Shown one piece after another: positions 42,301-53,363 of a stretch of DNA of 64,000 nucleotides. How positions within the stretch are numbered: position 1 is the stretch's first letter; every line of letters begins with the position of its first letter. The position numbers and the translations under genes are program-made. This stretch comes from Simmondsia chinensis (Eukaryota; Streptophyta; Magnoliopsida; Caryophyllales; Simmondsiaceae), in contig JAGTTD010000015.1 of NCBI GenBank assembly GCA_018398585.1, positions 7,259,001 through 7,323,000 on the forward strand, written 5' to 3'. Under the pieces are notes generated by a model. The model did no database searches. It was not told the DNA's origin and worked only from the letters and a program-made list of their open reading frames with translations.

Positions 42301-44700
42301 GGTGCATAATTTCTCTTTGGGCCATTAGTTGATTTTTATGCAGGAAAAATGCATACAAGTACAGAATTCATGTAATGACACACCTCAACAAAATGGGGTT
42401 GTGGAAAGGAAGCATCATCACCTTCTTGAAGTTGCTCGAGCCATTCGATTTGAAGCTGGCCTCCCTATCCAGTTTTGGGGAGAATGTGTGTTGACAGCAG
42501 CATACTGGATTAATCTCATGCCTACACCTCGATACAAAACAAGAGTCCTTACAAAGTGTTACTCGGTAAAACCCCTTCATACAAACATTTACGTGTTTTT
42601 GGATCTTTATGTTATGTTATGTTCATAGTAAAGGTCGTAGTAGGGATAAATTTGGTGGCCGGGCAAGTCATTGTGTTTTCATTGGTTACCCTCATGGAAA
42701 GAAGGGGTAGAAGGTTTATGATTTAGATAACAAGAAGTTCTTTATCTCTCGTCATGTGATTTTTCATGAAAGTATATTTCCATACCTTGAAGGGAGGGAG
42801 CAAAGTAATTTTTGTAATGATGTTTTTGATTTAATACGCCATGTTGAGGATGGGGATGTTTTACAAGCTCGCGTGGCAAATTTGCCACAAAACGCCGCGG
42901 CACCGTGATGCTGTTCGGTCAGAACAATGACCAAACACTGTTCGGTCAGGGCAGTGAAGGAGAGAGATAGGGTCATACTAGGTCCGGGAGGCCGAGTCAT
43001 GTTCGTTCCATGCCTGCTAAGTATCAAGATTATGTGGTTGATGTTCCCTCTTCTATAGCTCATCCTCGTGATACCCCTTCGTCAGCTGACTCAGGTACGG
43101 TCTATGCTATGTCAAGTTACGTGTCTAATGCACGGTTTACTAACTTTCACTCGGATTTGCATCAAGCCATTACACCTAGTGATGAGCTGCGAAACTTTGC
43201 TCAGGCTGTAGGATCACAGCATTGGAGAGGAGCAATGAAGAAACAAATCTCAGCGTTGGAACAAAACAAGACATAGACACTAGAAGAATTACCACCGGGA
43301 AAGCGTGCTATTGAATCCAAATGGGTCTACAAGATCAAGTACAATTCAGATGGTACTATGGAATGGTACAAGGCAAGACTAGTTGCCAAACGCTATACTC
43401 AGGTTGAAGGTATAGATTATCATGATACCTTTGCTCCCATTGCTAAACTAGTGACAGCTCGTTGTATACTTGCAGTTGCGGCTGCCAGAAATTGGATAAT
43501 ACATCAGTTGGATGTAAATAACGCTTTTCTCCATAGAGATTTAGATAGGAGGTTTATATGAAATTGCCTCAAAGTTTTGAAAGAAAACATGTTGGTAAGG
43601 TCTGTTGTCTTTGTAAATCGCTTTGTGGACTTAAACAGGCCTCTCGTAACTGGAATCAAAAATTTACGCATTTTCTCATTTAGATGGGTTTTTCACAATC
43701 TAAGTCGGATTATTCATTGTTCACCTATAAAAGAGGGGCAGTGTACACTGCGGTTTTAGTATATGTTGATGACGTTGTTATCACCAGAAACAACTTAGAA
43801 CATATTCAGGAGGTGATATCTGGACTAAATGTCAGGTTTGGCATTAAAAATTTAGGCCCCCTTAAGTATTTCCTAGGATAGAAGTGCTTGTTTTCAAAAT
43901 GGATTGGCTTTAAAACAACGAAAATATGCTCTTGACATTCTAAGTGAAACCAGTCTCCTAGGAGCTAAATTAGTTTCTACACCCATTATTCAAAACCATC
44001 ATTTAAGAGATGAAGTCGGCGACCCGGTTGAGGACCAGGGTCAATACAGATGGCTCGTAGGAAGGCTACTTTACCTTACCATTACTTGTCCTGACATTCG
44101 CTACACAATTCGTATTCTCAATCAATTCATGCATAATCCACGGGTACCATATTTAGGAGCAGCTTTTCGTGTCCTTCGGTATATCAAACGGACACTGGAT
44201 CAAGGAATTGTTCTTCCACATAACTCTGATTTTAACCTTCTTGTCTATTGTGATGTTGACTGGGCAGTTTGTCCTACTAGTAGATGATCCACGATAGGGT
44301 TCTTCTTATTTTTTAGAGAAGCTCCAATCTCCTTGGCGTTCCAAGAAACAAGCAATCGTTTCTCCTTCCTTTGCAGAAGCGAAATATCATTCCATGGCTA
44401 CTGTTGCTAGCAAGCTAGTTTGGTTAAGACGATTGCAAGCTGATCTCGCTGTCGATGCGAAGAAACCAGCTATTTTATTTTGTGATAATCAAGCTGTTCT
44501 TCACATAGCCTCGAACCCGATCTTTCATGAGCGAACAAAGCATATAAAGATTGATTGCCATTTTGTCGGGAGAAATTGTTAGCTAAGGAGATATTGACCT
44601 CATTTTTGCGCTCCTCGTGACAAGTGGCCGATATTTTCACCAAAGCTCTCGCTTTACCATCATTTTCTTCTCTTCATAGCAAGTTGGGCAATGTAAATTT
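42301..44700 (+). pseudogene. copia integrase-RT-RNase H remnants
   Basis: Pieces in order: [20 protein letters not shown] (integrase Glu), GLPIQFWGECVLTAAYWINL, the RT start [65 protein letters not shown] (43758-43799, catalytic motif kept), LKQRKYALDILSE, YCDVDWAVCPTSR and FCDNQAVLHIASNPIFHE. Stops and shifts break the frame at least six times. Confidence 0.88.
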
Positions 44701-44723
44701 ACATGCTCCAACTTGAGGGGGAA

Positions 44724-45035
44724 TGTTGAAAATATGATCCTAATATTTTGTATTTTAATGTATTTTCTTGCATTTTTTTTAATTATACATTTAGTATTTT
44801 AGTTATTGCATTTGACTAAGTTAATGGGTGTAATTAGTAGCCTCCCCCTTCCTTGTAACTGTGAGAATTAATTTGGCTTAGGATTCCTTTGGCTAGTGTT
44901 CTAGGTTAGTCTTTTAGGTTTCTCTTATATTTGTATAAATTGAGAAGATTACTAGTGAATACACCATCCAATTTTCCCAATTATCTTAAGTGTTCTTCAA
45001 TTGTTGTGCTTATTTAGAGTTATCATACTTTTACA
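44724..45035 (+). repeat. 3' LTR, preserving the empty SINE site
   Basis: 312 bp. TTTTTTTTAATTATACATTT corresponds to the uninterrupted SINE target. Confidence 0.92.
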
Positions 45036-46983
45036 AGAAACTTCCAAACATCTTGATTTACAACACTGCTAGCAATGAAGAAATCGCCTTGAGACACCCT
45101 CTCCACAAGAAGAATTTAATTTTGGAAGGAACCCGCATTGCGAACGTGGACCGAAAGTCTCTAAACTACCACCATGGGCAAGATTAAAAAGACTCACAAA
45201 GCGTAGAATAGGGTTAAACCATATTATCATCGTGGTCAGGACTTAAGATTGGAATTCCTTTAATAATATTAGTCTCTTCTTTGGAGAATGGATTGTATAC
45301 TTTGTGAGAACCCCATATGCGGGAATTATGTACAAGCAAAGGTCGGTTGGAATATGATCTAGCTAATCTGATATAAAGTAGGGGGAGGGATCGATTTATC
45401 CTCCCACAAACGAATTGATTTTCATTGTTAATATTCCTTCTTAACCTCGAATTAAGGAAATCCATACCAGAAAGCACAATACAACACCAAGATGGTGAAG
45501 TTCCTATAAAGGTTTTGAGTAAGGAGGTTTTAGGAAAATGAGTCCCTTTAATGAATTAGACCCAGAAGGAATCCTGACAATGTAAGATTCTCCAAGCTTG
45601 TTTAGCCAAGAGTGAGACATTAAAGCCTTTTGTATCTCTAAACTCATGCCTCTTGGAACTGTTAAGCTTCAAAAGGGAAAGCCAATTGGTCCAGTGTATA
45701 TTCTTATTCCATCTCAAGCTGCCTTTCCACCAAAAAATTAGTGATAGGCCCATTAATTTCGCGGCAACAACTCGGCAATTTAAAATAATGCATAACATAA
45801 ACGAGGATAGCCGTCAAGATAGATTTAATTAAAACCTCATAGCTCACTTGTGAAAGAAGTTTAAATTTCCAACTTTGCACATTCCTTTTGATTTTATCAT
45901 ATATAGGAGGGAGAGGACTGCTTTTATAGATATCCCTAAATGGATTTGGAGACCTAACTTAAATGGATTTGGAGACCTAAGTACTCCTTCTCAAGACTAA
46001 TAGGACTAACTTTAAAGAATTCCAAATAACAGTGTCTGACTTTAGGACGAGTATTATATGAGAAAAAAGCACATGATTTATAGAAGTTGATCGATTACCT
46101 CGAAGCTTAACAAAACGGATCAATAATATTCATAACTTCATGTAACATTAACAGCTTAGCTGTAAGGAATAGCACACAATGATCAATAAAAAAATAAATG
46201 AGAAGGGGAGTGGTATGGTTGATACATTGAGGGCACCAATCATCTTTGTTAATCGACGTAGAATTCATCCTCGGAAAGGCATCCATGACAAATGAAAAGA
46301 TCCGAGGATAAGGGATCCCTTTGAATGAGGCCTTTGGCCATTAACATGGAAAATCCACTTGCATTAACAATCGGGCTCACGAGAGTTAAAGCAATGCACA
46401 TTATGATTCTTTTTTAACAAAATATCACAATCTCACCCGGTCGTGAGCTTTTCATAATCAAGTTTCATTGTTGCAGTATATTTCACTCCCCTCTTCGTAA
46501 GGTTTATAGCATGGAATATCTCATGGACCATGTTAATAGTATCTTGTAATATTCTACCTTCCGCAAAATCAATTGAAAAAGGGAGATCAAGCTAGCCATC
46601 CGTAATCACCTTTAGGGGATCAACTAGCACCTTTAAAATAGCTTCATTTCATACATAAAATGAATCAAACTATGGACCGAAAACGTTGCATCATTTCAGG
46701 GTTCGCAAATTTAGGCACTAAAGCAATGTTAGTGGTATCAAACTTCCTCAAAAGTTGCCTACTTTGGAGCAAGGTCTTAATAGCAGCCACCATGTCGAAA
46801 AAAAAAACTACATCCTAACATTTATTATGAAAATGCTTGAATAGCAATGGTCCCCGGGGGGGGGGGGGGGTTTGAGGCTACCAAATTGGAAGATCGCAAC
46901 TTTAATTTCAACCTCCTTGACTGACTCGCACAAAGAGAAGATCTCAATGAATTAGACACAAAGGAATGGAGAACATCAAGATC
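45036..46983 (-). pseudogene. L1 LINE-A reverse transcriptase fragment
   Basis: Reading the minus strand from 46983 down: AIFQFGSLK before a run of 15 G at 46856-46870 where the family has the PGPDG motif; DMVAAIKTLLQSRQLL and ALVPKFANPEMMQRFRSI (46690-46800); DFAEGRILQDTINMVHEIFH with KRGVKYTATMKLDYEKLT (46430-46570, RT motif region); FWWKGSLRWNKNIHWTNW and FNVSLLAKQAWRILH (45556-45798); and a zf-RVT-type region at 45214-45477. This is a plant L1 ORF2 with many stops. Confidence 0.85.
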
Positions 46984-47482
46984 TGATGCAGCGTATAGAT
47001 GGAAATTTGGGTAATGGGAAGGTTCAACGTCTTTCCCTTAATTTCTTATTACGAAAATAATAAAGAAAAACGAGGAAAAATAGTTTAAACTGATTCTTAC
47101 TTTCCAAGAATAGAGGAAAAACACGTAAAAGGAATAAATTCTTTAAACAATTAAGCCTAAGATCCTAACTAGCCCTCTCTTTAAATAAAGGAGTTTTTCT
47201 AACTAAACTCAAATTAATGCGAATTTTAAATTGAATCCCTAATTGAGATCAACGGTAGAGATTGCAATCCGTGTGCTTCATGTAGCAATCCGTGTGATCT
47301 TTCTAAAATAAAGACTAAAAAATACAGAATAAAATTAACTAATTAGATTTTAAATCTAAACTTTCCTAATTAAGATGAAACTCTATATTGTCCCGACTAT
47401 ACGCCTCTTTTCTCGCCATCTCGAGCAACTCGACAATGCCTCTTACCAAGCTATCCACCAATTAAAAGGCGGGGCTGCATCA
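46984..47482 (-). mobile_element. Solo LTR of a gypsy-like family
   Basis: 499 bp, TGATGCAGC...GCTGCATCA, with perfect TSD AGATC (46979-46983 and 47483-47487). Its terminal sequence resembles the LTRs at 35993-39263 when read on the minus strand (AAGGGAA block about 60 bp before the GCTGCATCA end). It interrupts L1 LINE-A. Confidence 0.88.
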
Positions 47483-47541
47483 AGATCTTCCTCCACTAAG
47501 GAGATTGGCCAGAAATAAGAGTGCACCACCCTATGATCATT
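47483..47541 (-). pseudogene. Short L1 LINE-A fragment between two insertions
   Basis: Reads ISLVEEDLDVLHS across the solo-LTR TSD and joins the RT upstream region at 50469-50700 on its other side. Confidence 0.65.
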
Positions 47542-48219
47542 TTCTTTTTCGATAATTGGAATTTCATTAATCAAAATTTGTCATACGACATCACAAGACA
47601 TCAAAAGACAACAAAACACAGGATTCCATTTTTACACAGTACAATCTATAACATCCATGATTCTAGCCAATGCTGAATTAATGCTGCGTTCTTTGCTAGA
47701 GAGTCAGCAAGATCTTAGCTTCGATACACTGATGGTTGAAGCTGCCCATCTCAGTACTTTTCTTATGTAGATTCAATTTGAAAGGGAATTTATCAACCAA
47801 TGTGCGTAGTTATTTTCATTCCTCCTACCTAAACAGCTTCGTAGAAATCCCTCCAATTCAACCCACCATCCAAGCTCCTACAAGGAATACCGGCAATACA
47901 AATGATCAATCAATCCCGCTGAATTCAATCCCTTTCCCAAAGTATATTTTCTGCCCATGAGAGGGAGATCAAGCAGCTCATTGCCTTCAACTCATGTTCT
48001 GAATTCCTTCAAATTCCTTACAATCTTTGATAATCCAAGTCGTTCATCCACTTCAATACCTTGTTCATGTTCCATTAATAAGAATGGGACATTCAAAGCT
48101 TCAGTACATTCCTTACTCATTAGATCATCTCTTCTTTGACATTGTATTTAATCCATACTCCATACTCACACTCATTCCATACAAGTATCCTTGTTGTTCT
48201 GTAGTTTTCTGAGCCCTCC
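47542..48219 (-). pseudogene. L1 LINE-B ORF2 scraps and 3' UTR
   Basis: The minus strand reads NELLDLPLMGRKYTLGKG (endonuclease domain, near 47930-47986) and, soon after, ADSLAKNAALIQHWLESWML (RNase H end, 47660-47712). The rest of the endonuclease and all of the RT that should lie between them are absent. Confidence 0.75.
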
Positions 48220-50184
48220 TCATTTCTTCCCTTTCCCTTTGGTATCCACTTGTTTCCGCCTCTTCTCTACTCTCTTGAGTCCCTTTACTTTTCTTAAATG
48301 CTCCTCAATAACATTCACACCACAATCATTCCTGTGAAGTCCTATCTCATTCCCTGCTTTCCAAATCTTCCTCGCTTCCTTCCTTGTAGAACTTTGTCTT
48401 TGCGAGTTGTCAGGTGTGCTTTCTTCAGCTTCAGTAAATTCTTCTCCACTACTGCAGCTCTCCTTATCCATATTTCTGTGTTGTTGGTGACTTGAATCAA
48501 CTTTGTCAGTTAGAGTTTCTGCCACAACGTTAACATCATACAAATTAACAAATCCAGGAGGGTAATCATCATCAGACTCATCGAGCTCTGTGGTTTGACC
48601 TTGAATGTGGAAGCTATTTGCTTGACCTGTGTACTGATAAGCACTTCCCACTCTATGCCCCCCACATAGCCATGGTGATTCCTTTTGTGGTGTGACTTCT
48701 ATTCCAATGCCTGTCCCTTCTTCCTTTATTTGTGAAACATCCATCTTTTTAGCTTCCCTTTGTTCCTTTGCTACTGTTGTTCCTTCAGCTTGCTTGTTTC
48801 CGTGAACTGTTGCCCTTTCCATCTCTACATCTTCATCATTTCCAATTTCATCTCTCTGGTTATTCATCCTCTCCAGCATGGACGTTTGTTGTGTGTCAGC
48901 AATTACCTCATTTTCTGTTCTCCTGCCCTGTTGTTTCCCAACCTCCCGACCTTCTTGACTTTCTTCTTGCTTCCTCTTCTCTCTTACCCAATCAACCACT
49001 TTCTCAGATTGTATCGGCCCTCCTTCAATCACTTGTATTATATGTCTGCCCTGTCCTACAATGTACTCTGCAGTCTCATCAATGAAGGATGGTTCAACGG
49101 TTTCTACAAGAATCCTACCCACTTCTAGGGATCCTTCCGCTTTGCAAGTGCTATCCACTGCTATAACTCTACCCCATAACATCCCTATCTCAATGAAATT
49201 ATGGACACTCCACGCATGGAGTGGTACACCATAGCAAGATAACCATACCTTCCTTTTCTTAGATATATCAAATTCAGACCATTTTTTCACCTTGATGAAC
49301 AGATCCCTCCGCCATTCCGGGTTGTTTCTTACCAGCAAATCTCTCTCTTCCATTGACTGAAATGCAATGACATACTCAGTGCCACCCATATGTTGTACAT
49401 GTGTTTCTTGTACTCCATTGTTCTGCAGCTTCTATTGTATTTCCTCTGTCTTTATATCATCCTGAGCTTCCACTATAATGCTTCTATTCAGCTTTTCCTT
49501 TTCGTAGTCATGCAAAATACCATATATAACTTTATGTTCTTCACTTGACCTATATTCAGTACAATGCTCCCCTTCCTTATTGCCATTTTTGCCTTCCCTC
49601 CCCCTGGAATTTTCCTTCCCCGGTCTCAGAGATTGCCTTTCACTTGTCAGTACTTGAGCCTATGATCTTTGGTCATTATGACTTTGTTGTGCTAAGTTAT
49701 GCTCTTCTCTGTTAGTTATTCCTCCTTCTCTATATTCTTTCTTTTCTCCCTTGTTGAATCTTGCAATTTGAACCCACAACTTGTACTCATTCACCCAACA
49801 TCCATTTGCTTCCCTAGCTGTGGCTTGCGCCTCCCTAATGGTTCTACAGCTAACAAAACCATATCTCAGTGTTCTGCTGCTTCTCATTGTCTCCGGTACA
49901 TGGGTATCAATGACAATTCCATGATTGTTGAATATCCTTTTCAACCAGTCCTTTGTCATGCTGCGAGGCAAGTTGTCAACGAAGAGGGTACATCCTTTGT
50001 TTGTCCCTCTGACAATGGTTTTTGCTATCACACTCTTTAACATCTTCCTTTTGTTAGGACACTGACATAAGTTTGGGTAGCTGAGGATCAGGTGTCCCCG
50101 GGTAGAGGGATGGCCGGTGACCCCGATCCTTTGAGAAACAGGGGTAGAGGGTAGAGGGACAGCCGGCAACCTGTACCGTGCCAC
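48220..50184 (-). pseudogene. L1 ORF1 protein (RRM + DUF4283-like), two in-frame stops
   Basis: One continuous frame of about 654 codons. The N-terminal part has an RNA recognition motif (CTLFVDNLPRSMTKDWLKRI, LRYGFVSCRT). After TAG codons at 49660-49662 and 49432-49434 comes a DUF4283-like region (YVIAFQSMEERDLLVR, WLSCYGVPLHAWSVHNF, WGRVIAVDS). The C-terminal part is charged and repetitive, ending near KGKGKK. ORF1 proteins of plant L1 elements bind element RNA. No frameshift is seen, so the copy is fairly young; the stops rule out a full protein. Confidence 0.85.
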
Positions 50185-50468
50185 TTCAGCGGCGGCGATG
50201 GCTTCCCGAGCCTACACACGCCGTTGGAAAGCGGGGTGTGAGGGCTTGAAGTGGGGTGTGGGGAAGTAACGAAACACTAACCTTGCTTGAGGACTCTGTA
50301 GCGTACAATTGATGGCGCAAATGAGTGCATTGGGGGCCGGAGGTTCGAAGAGTTTCCATCGTGGCCGCCCCACGTGCCGTCACGCGCGGCTGAGGCTGGG
50401 CGGTAGATGAGGGGTTTCAAATCGCCACTGTGAGTTAGTAGTGTTTTACGCCAAAGGTGCATACAATA

Positions 50469-50700
50469 CACCACCCTATGATCATTCTCATCACTTTCCA
50501 CCTAATTGCCGTGAAGGTCCTTCCATCTCAAGATGGTATTCACTTTCAAACGAGCAAGAGCAGCAACATGGAAAAATTTGTACTCTTATCCCCCAATTTT
50601 GGCAAATACACTCAGGATCGCTAATGCCGATGCCTTCCCTCCTGTCTCTAGAGCTTCCAATATCACTAAAGCCTAAAAAGTTTATGCATCATGACTAGTC
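50469..50700 (-). pseudogene. L1 LINE-A fragment upstream of the RT
   Basis: The minus strand reads FHVAALARLKVNTILRWKDL and a following VESDENDHRVV, which matches the FFH...RN-I-L-D-G segment between endonuclease and RT in plant L1 ORF2. The 5' end of LINE-A is lost near here. Confidence 0.7.
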
Positions 50701-51171
50701 GTTTGACATGATCGAGGTATCAATGCAAACCTAGATATATAGCTCTAGGCCCATAAAGTAGCTATTTGCCATATTATTCATGATTATTTTCAAATTAATA
50801 ATAGATAAAAATAAGAATTACTTTAATAATGTTCGGCGTTAAATGTAGAGTTTAGTACAAAACGAGATAGAAATGGAAACAACTTAAATTGCGCTTTCAG
50901 AAACTATAAGTAGAAAGAGATAATTTGATTATATTTATTCGAGCAATCTGAAATTCCTTGAAATATTTTTTCACAACCATATTACGGATATTTGACCAAT
51001 ATAAAGATGTCAACATTGATCATACTAATAAATTAGGAAGCCATACAAAATGTCATGCAACTAACATGGGTCATCCTTTTTTTTTCCCCTATAACTAGCG
51101 AGGAAAAACTCACGAAATAAAAGCCAGTGTCTCAAACAAAGAAAGGGAAAATAAGTAAGGAACCTGCAAAA
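50701..51171. other. Intergenic, nothing recognised
   Basis: AT-rich DNA up to the TSD GAAAC of the next copia element. Confidence 0.4.
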
Positions 51172-51176
51172 GAAAC

Positions 51177-52166
51177 TGTTGTAAAATTGGTCCCTATATG
51201 ACTTAACTAGGTCAAGAAAATTTAAGTCAAGAAGTGTTCAAATATTATAGATCAAATATTGTAATTTTTTTTTTTTAGTGGCACAAGTTGTATTTTTTTT
51301 AGGTAGAAAATATTATAGCAGCAGGTTATTAAATTTAGTTAAAAGTCATGTGGTAAAATGACACTGCTGCCCCTGCCCGTGTGCTCATTTTACCTGCCCG
51401 TGCCACTGCCCGCTGCCCGAAGCTTCTCAAGGAAGCTACCCAGAATCTGTTGTTGATGGTTGACACGCGTCAGCCATCCGGGACTACTATTTGTGTTTCT
51501 TGTGGGCTTTTATGGACCGTTGATCTGGATCGTACGAACGGCCGAGATTGAACCTGGAGCCTTGCCACGGATCGGGTATCTGTTGCCTATATATATGGAC
51601 CCTTTTTTAGGGTTTCCTGTACGAATTGCATTTCTCTTTGTTTTCATCACGCCACCGCCTATTCTCTCTTTTTCTCTGGCGATTTGAGGCGATCTTGAGA
51701 CGATTGAGGAAATCCGTGGGTGCTAAGGCTTGCTTGTTCAAATCTTAGTAGTTTGGAGCACGTATGAAGCCTTGTTGGCTTCGGTTGTGAGCTTTCTCTT
51801 CCCTTACTCTTTATTTCGTTCGTCTTTATGTTTCTGTCTTAGAAGCCTTAAGGATCTATTTGTATAAAGTTGTATATCGTTGAATTTTGGTCTGTAATAC
51901 TTGAACTCGACTTATAGTGGATAGACTTCCCTAGAAATAGGGAGCCGTGGAGTAGGTCCTTATTTAAAGACTGAACCACGTAAAAATCTTGTTGCTGTCG
52001 CTGTGTTTTTTGTGCATGTGTTTGGTGTTGGATGAATCTTGCTAAACTACAGTTACAGGTTTCTTGAACAAAATCTAAAGTGTTGAATGTTTGTTGTTAT
52101 TGTCAGTTTTTTCAAGATCTAAAGTTAATAAATTTAAACCCTAGGAATACGACCTAAAACTTAACA
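51177..52166 (+). repeat. 5' LTR of the copia element at 51177-57326
   Basis: TGTTGTAAAATT...ACTTAACA. TATATATA at about 51589 and the sequences after it suit a promoter. CCTGCCCGTG-type short repeats lie near 51370-51420. Confidence 0.95.
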
Positions 52167-52168
52167 AG

Positions 52169-52180
52169 TGGTATCAGAGC
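52169..52180 (+). promoter_or_regulatory. Primer-binding site, initiator tRNA-Met
   Basis: TGGTATCAGAGC lies two bases after the 5' LTR. Confidence 0.92.
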
Positions 52181-52208
52181 TTCAGGTTCTTTACCGTAAA
52201 GAAACAGT

Positions 52209-53363
52209 ATGGTGTCTGCTAGGGTTGATATTGAAAGGTTTGACGGTAGGAATGATTTCAATCTATGGAAACTAAAAATGAAAGCAATCCTTATGGCACA
52301 AGGTGCTGGAACTGCACTTTTGCCCGAAAAGGATCAACCAACTTATCTAACTGAAAAGGAGATTATAGAAATCGAACATAAAGCTTATGCTTCTTTATTA
52401 CTTAGTCTTGATAACTCGGTACTTAATCAGATCCGCTCTGAAAAGACCGTAGCAGATATATGGGCTAAGTTAGAGGAAATCTATAAGTCTGAGTCATTGT
52501 CCAATAGGATGCTGTGCATGGAATCCCTTTTCACCTTTAAGGTGAGTGAGACTAAACCCCTAGAGGACTCTATAGATGGGTTCCATAAAATCTGTCAAGA
52601 TCTAGAAAACGTTAATGTTACTGTTGCTGATAAATTGTTGTCTGTATTGTTGCTATGTGCCTTACCTAAATATCTTAGGTCCTTTACAGACACACTAAGA
52701 TATGGACGTGACACTGTAGCACTGAAAGACGTTACAAAGGCCCTAAGATCCAAGATCCTAGAACTTAGGAAGGAAGGGAAGTACCCACCAACCAGTAACA
52801 GTGGAGAAGGGCTGTCAGTCAGGGGTAGGACAAAGACTCGAGACAACCATAACAACCATAACAACCATAAAAATCATAACAACCATAATAACTACAACAA
52901 TAAAGATAGGAGAAGAAGTAAGAGTCGAAATAGATCTAGTTCAAGACCTAGAAGAGATAGTAGTAAAGTAAAATGCTATGAGTGTGGTAAACTAGGACAC
53001 ATTAAAAAATACTGTCCAGATTACCAAAGAAAGTTTAACGGCACAACTGACAACACTGAATTTAATGACGGATATGACTCCGCTGAAGTATTAGTAGTAT
53101 CCAGGGACCAAACTACACATGAGTGGGTTCTAGACTCAGGGTGTAGCTTCCATATGACTCCAGATAGATCCTTCTTTACTGAATACCGGACTGTAGCTGG
53201 GGGAAAGGTGCTGTTGGGAAATAACCATGGATGCCAAGTAGTTGGGATAGGGTCAGTTAGGGTTAAAGGGTCAAATGGGATTGACTTTACCCTAAAGGGA
53301 GTTAGGCATGTGCCTGAACTTAGAAGGAACCTAATTTCTCTATGACAATTAGACCAGGCTGGT
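52209..53363 (+). pseudogene. copia gag and protease
   Basis: The ATG at 52209 is the first after the primer site. Gag (UBN2-type) includes FDGRNDFNLWKLKMKAIL and SESLSNRMLCMESLFTF. A His/Asn-rich repeat (about residues 214-234) precedes a basic Arg/Ser region, and the zinc knuckle is CYECGKLGHIKKYC. The protease active site is WVLDSGCSFHMT. The frame is open until a TGA at 53343-53345, where the family has Gly after LISL; it continues in frame beyond. Gag forms the particle and the protease cuts the polyprotein. Confidence 0.93.

Larger units (their letters stand above)
39563..45035 (+). mobile_element. Copia element (Ale/Retrofit-like), heavily mutated, in L1 LINE-A
   Basis: LTRs at 39563-40243 and 44724-45035, TSD AGAAA (39558-39562 and 45036-45040), primer site 40244-40255 and polypurine tract 44713-44723. 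The proteins resemble those of the element at 2216-7426 but are far more damaged. The 5' LTR is longer than the 3' LTR because it holds a 5S-headed SINE and a tandem duplication. Confidence 0.93.
47542..50468 (-). mobile_element. Internally deleted L1 LINE-B keeping ORF1
   Basis: A 2.9-kb minus-strand insertion flanked by the 18-bp TSD CACCACCCTATGATCATT (47524-47541 and 50469-50486). It has a GC-rich 5' region, a full-length ORF1, scraps of ORF2 (an endonuclease piece and the RNase H C-terminus) and a 3' end with ATTCCAATTATCGAAAAAG. Reverse transcriptase is missing. The intact TSD means it was copied in as a deleted element, or was deleted afterwards without loss of the ends. Confidence 0.88.

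Noticed and set aside
48760..49128. Plus-strand frames at 48760-49128 and 49699-50040 as genes
   Set aside because: They are antisense shadows of the LINE ORF1 on the minus strand, which has RRM and DUF4283-like features.
52169..52180. tRNA-Met-like sequences as tRNA genes
   Set aside because: These 12-mers (also at 7068, 15651, 36688, 40244, 63217) are primer-binding sites next to LTRs; no tRNA body follows.
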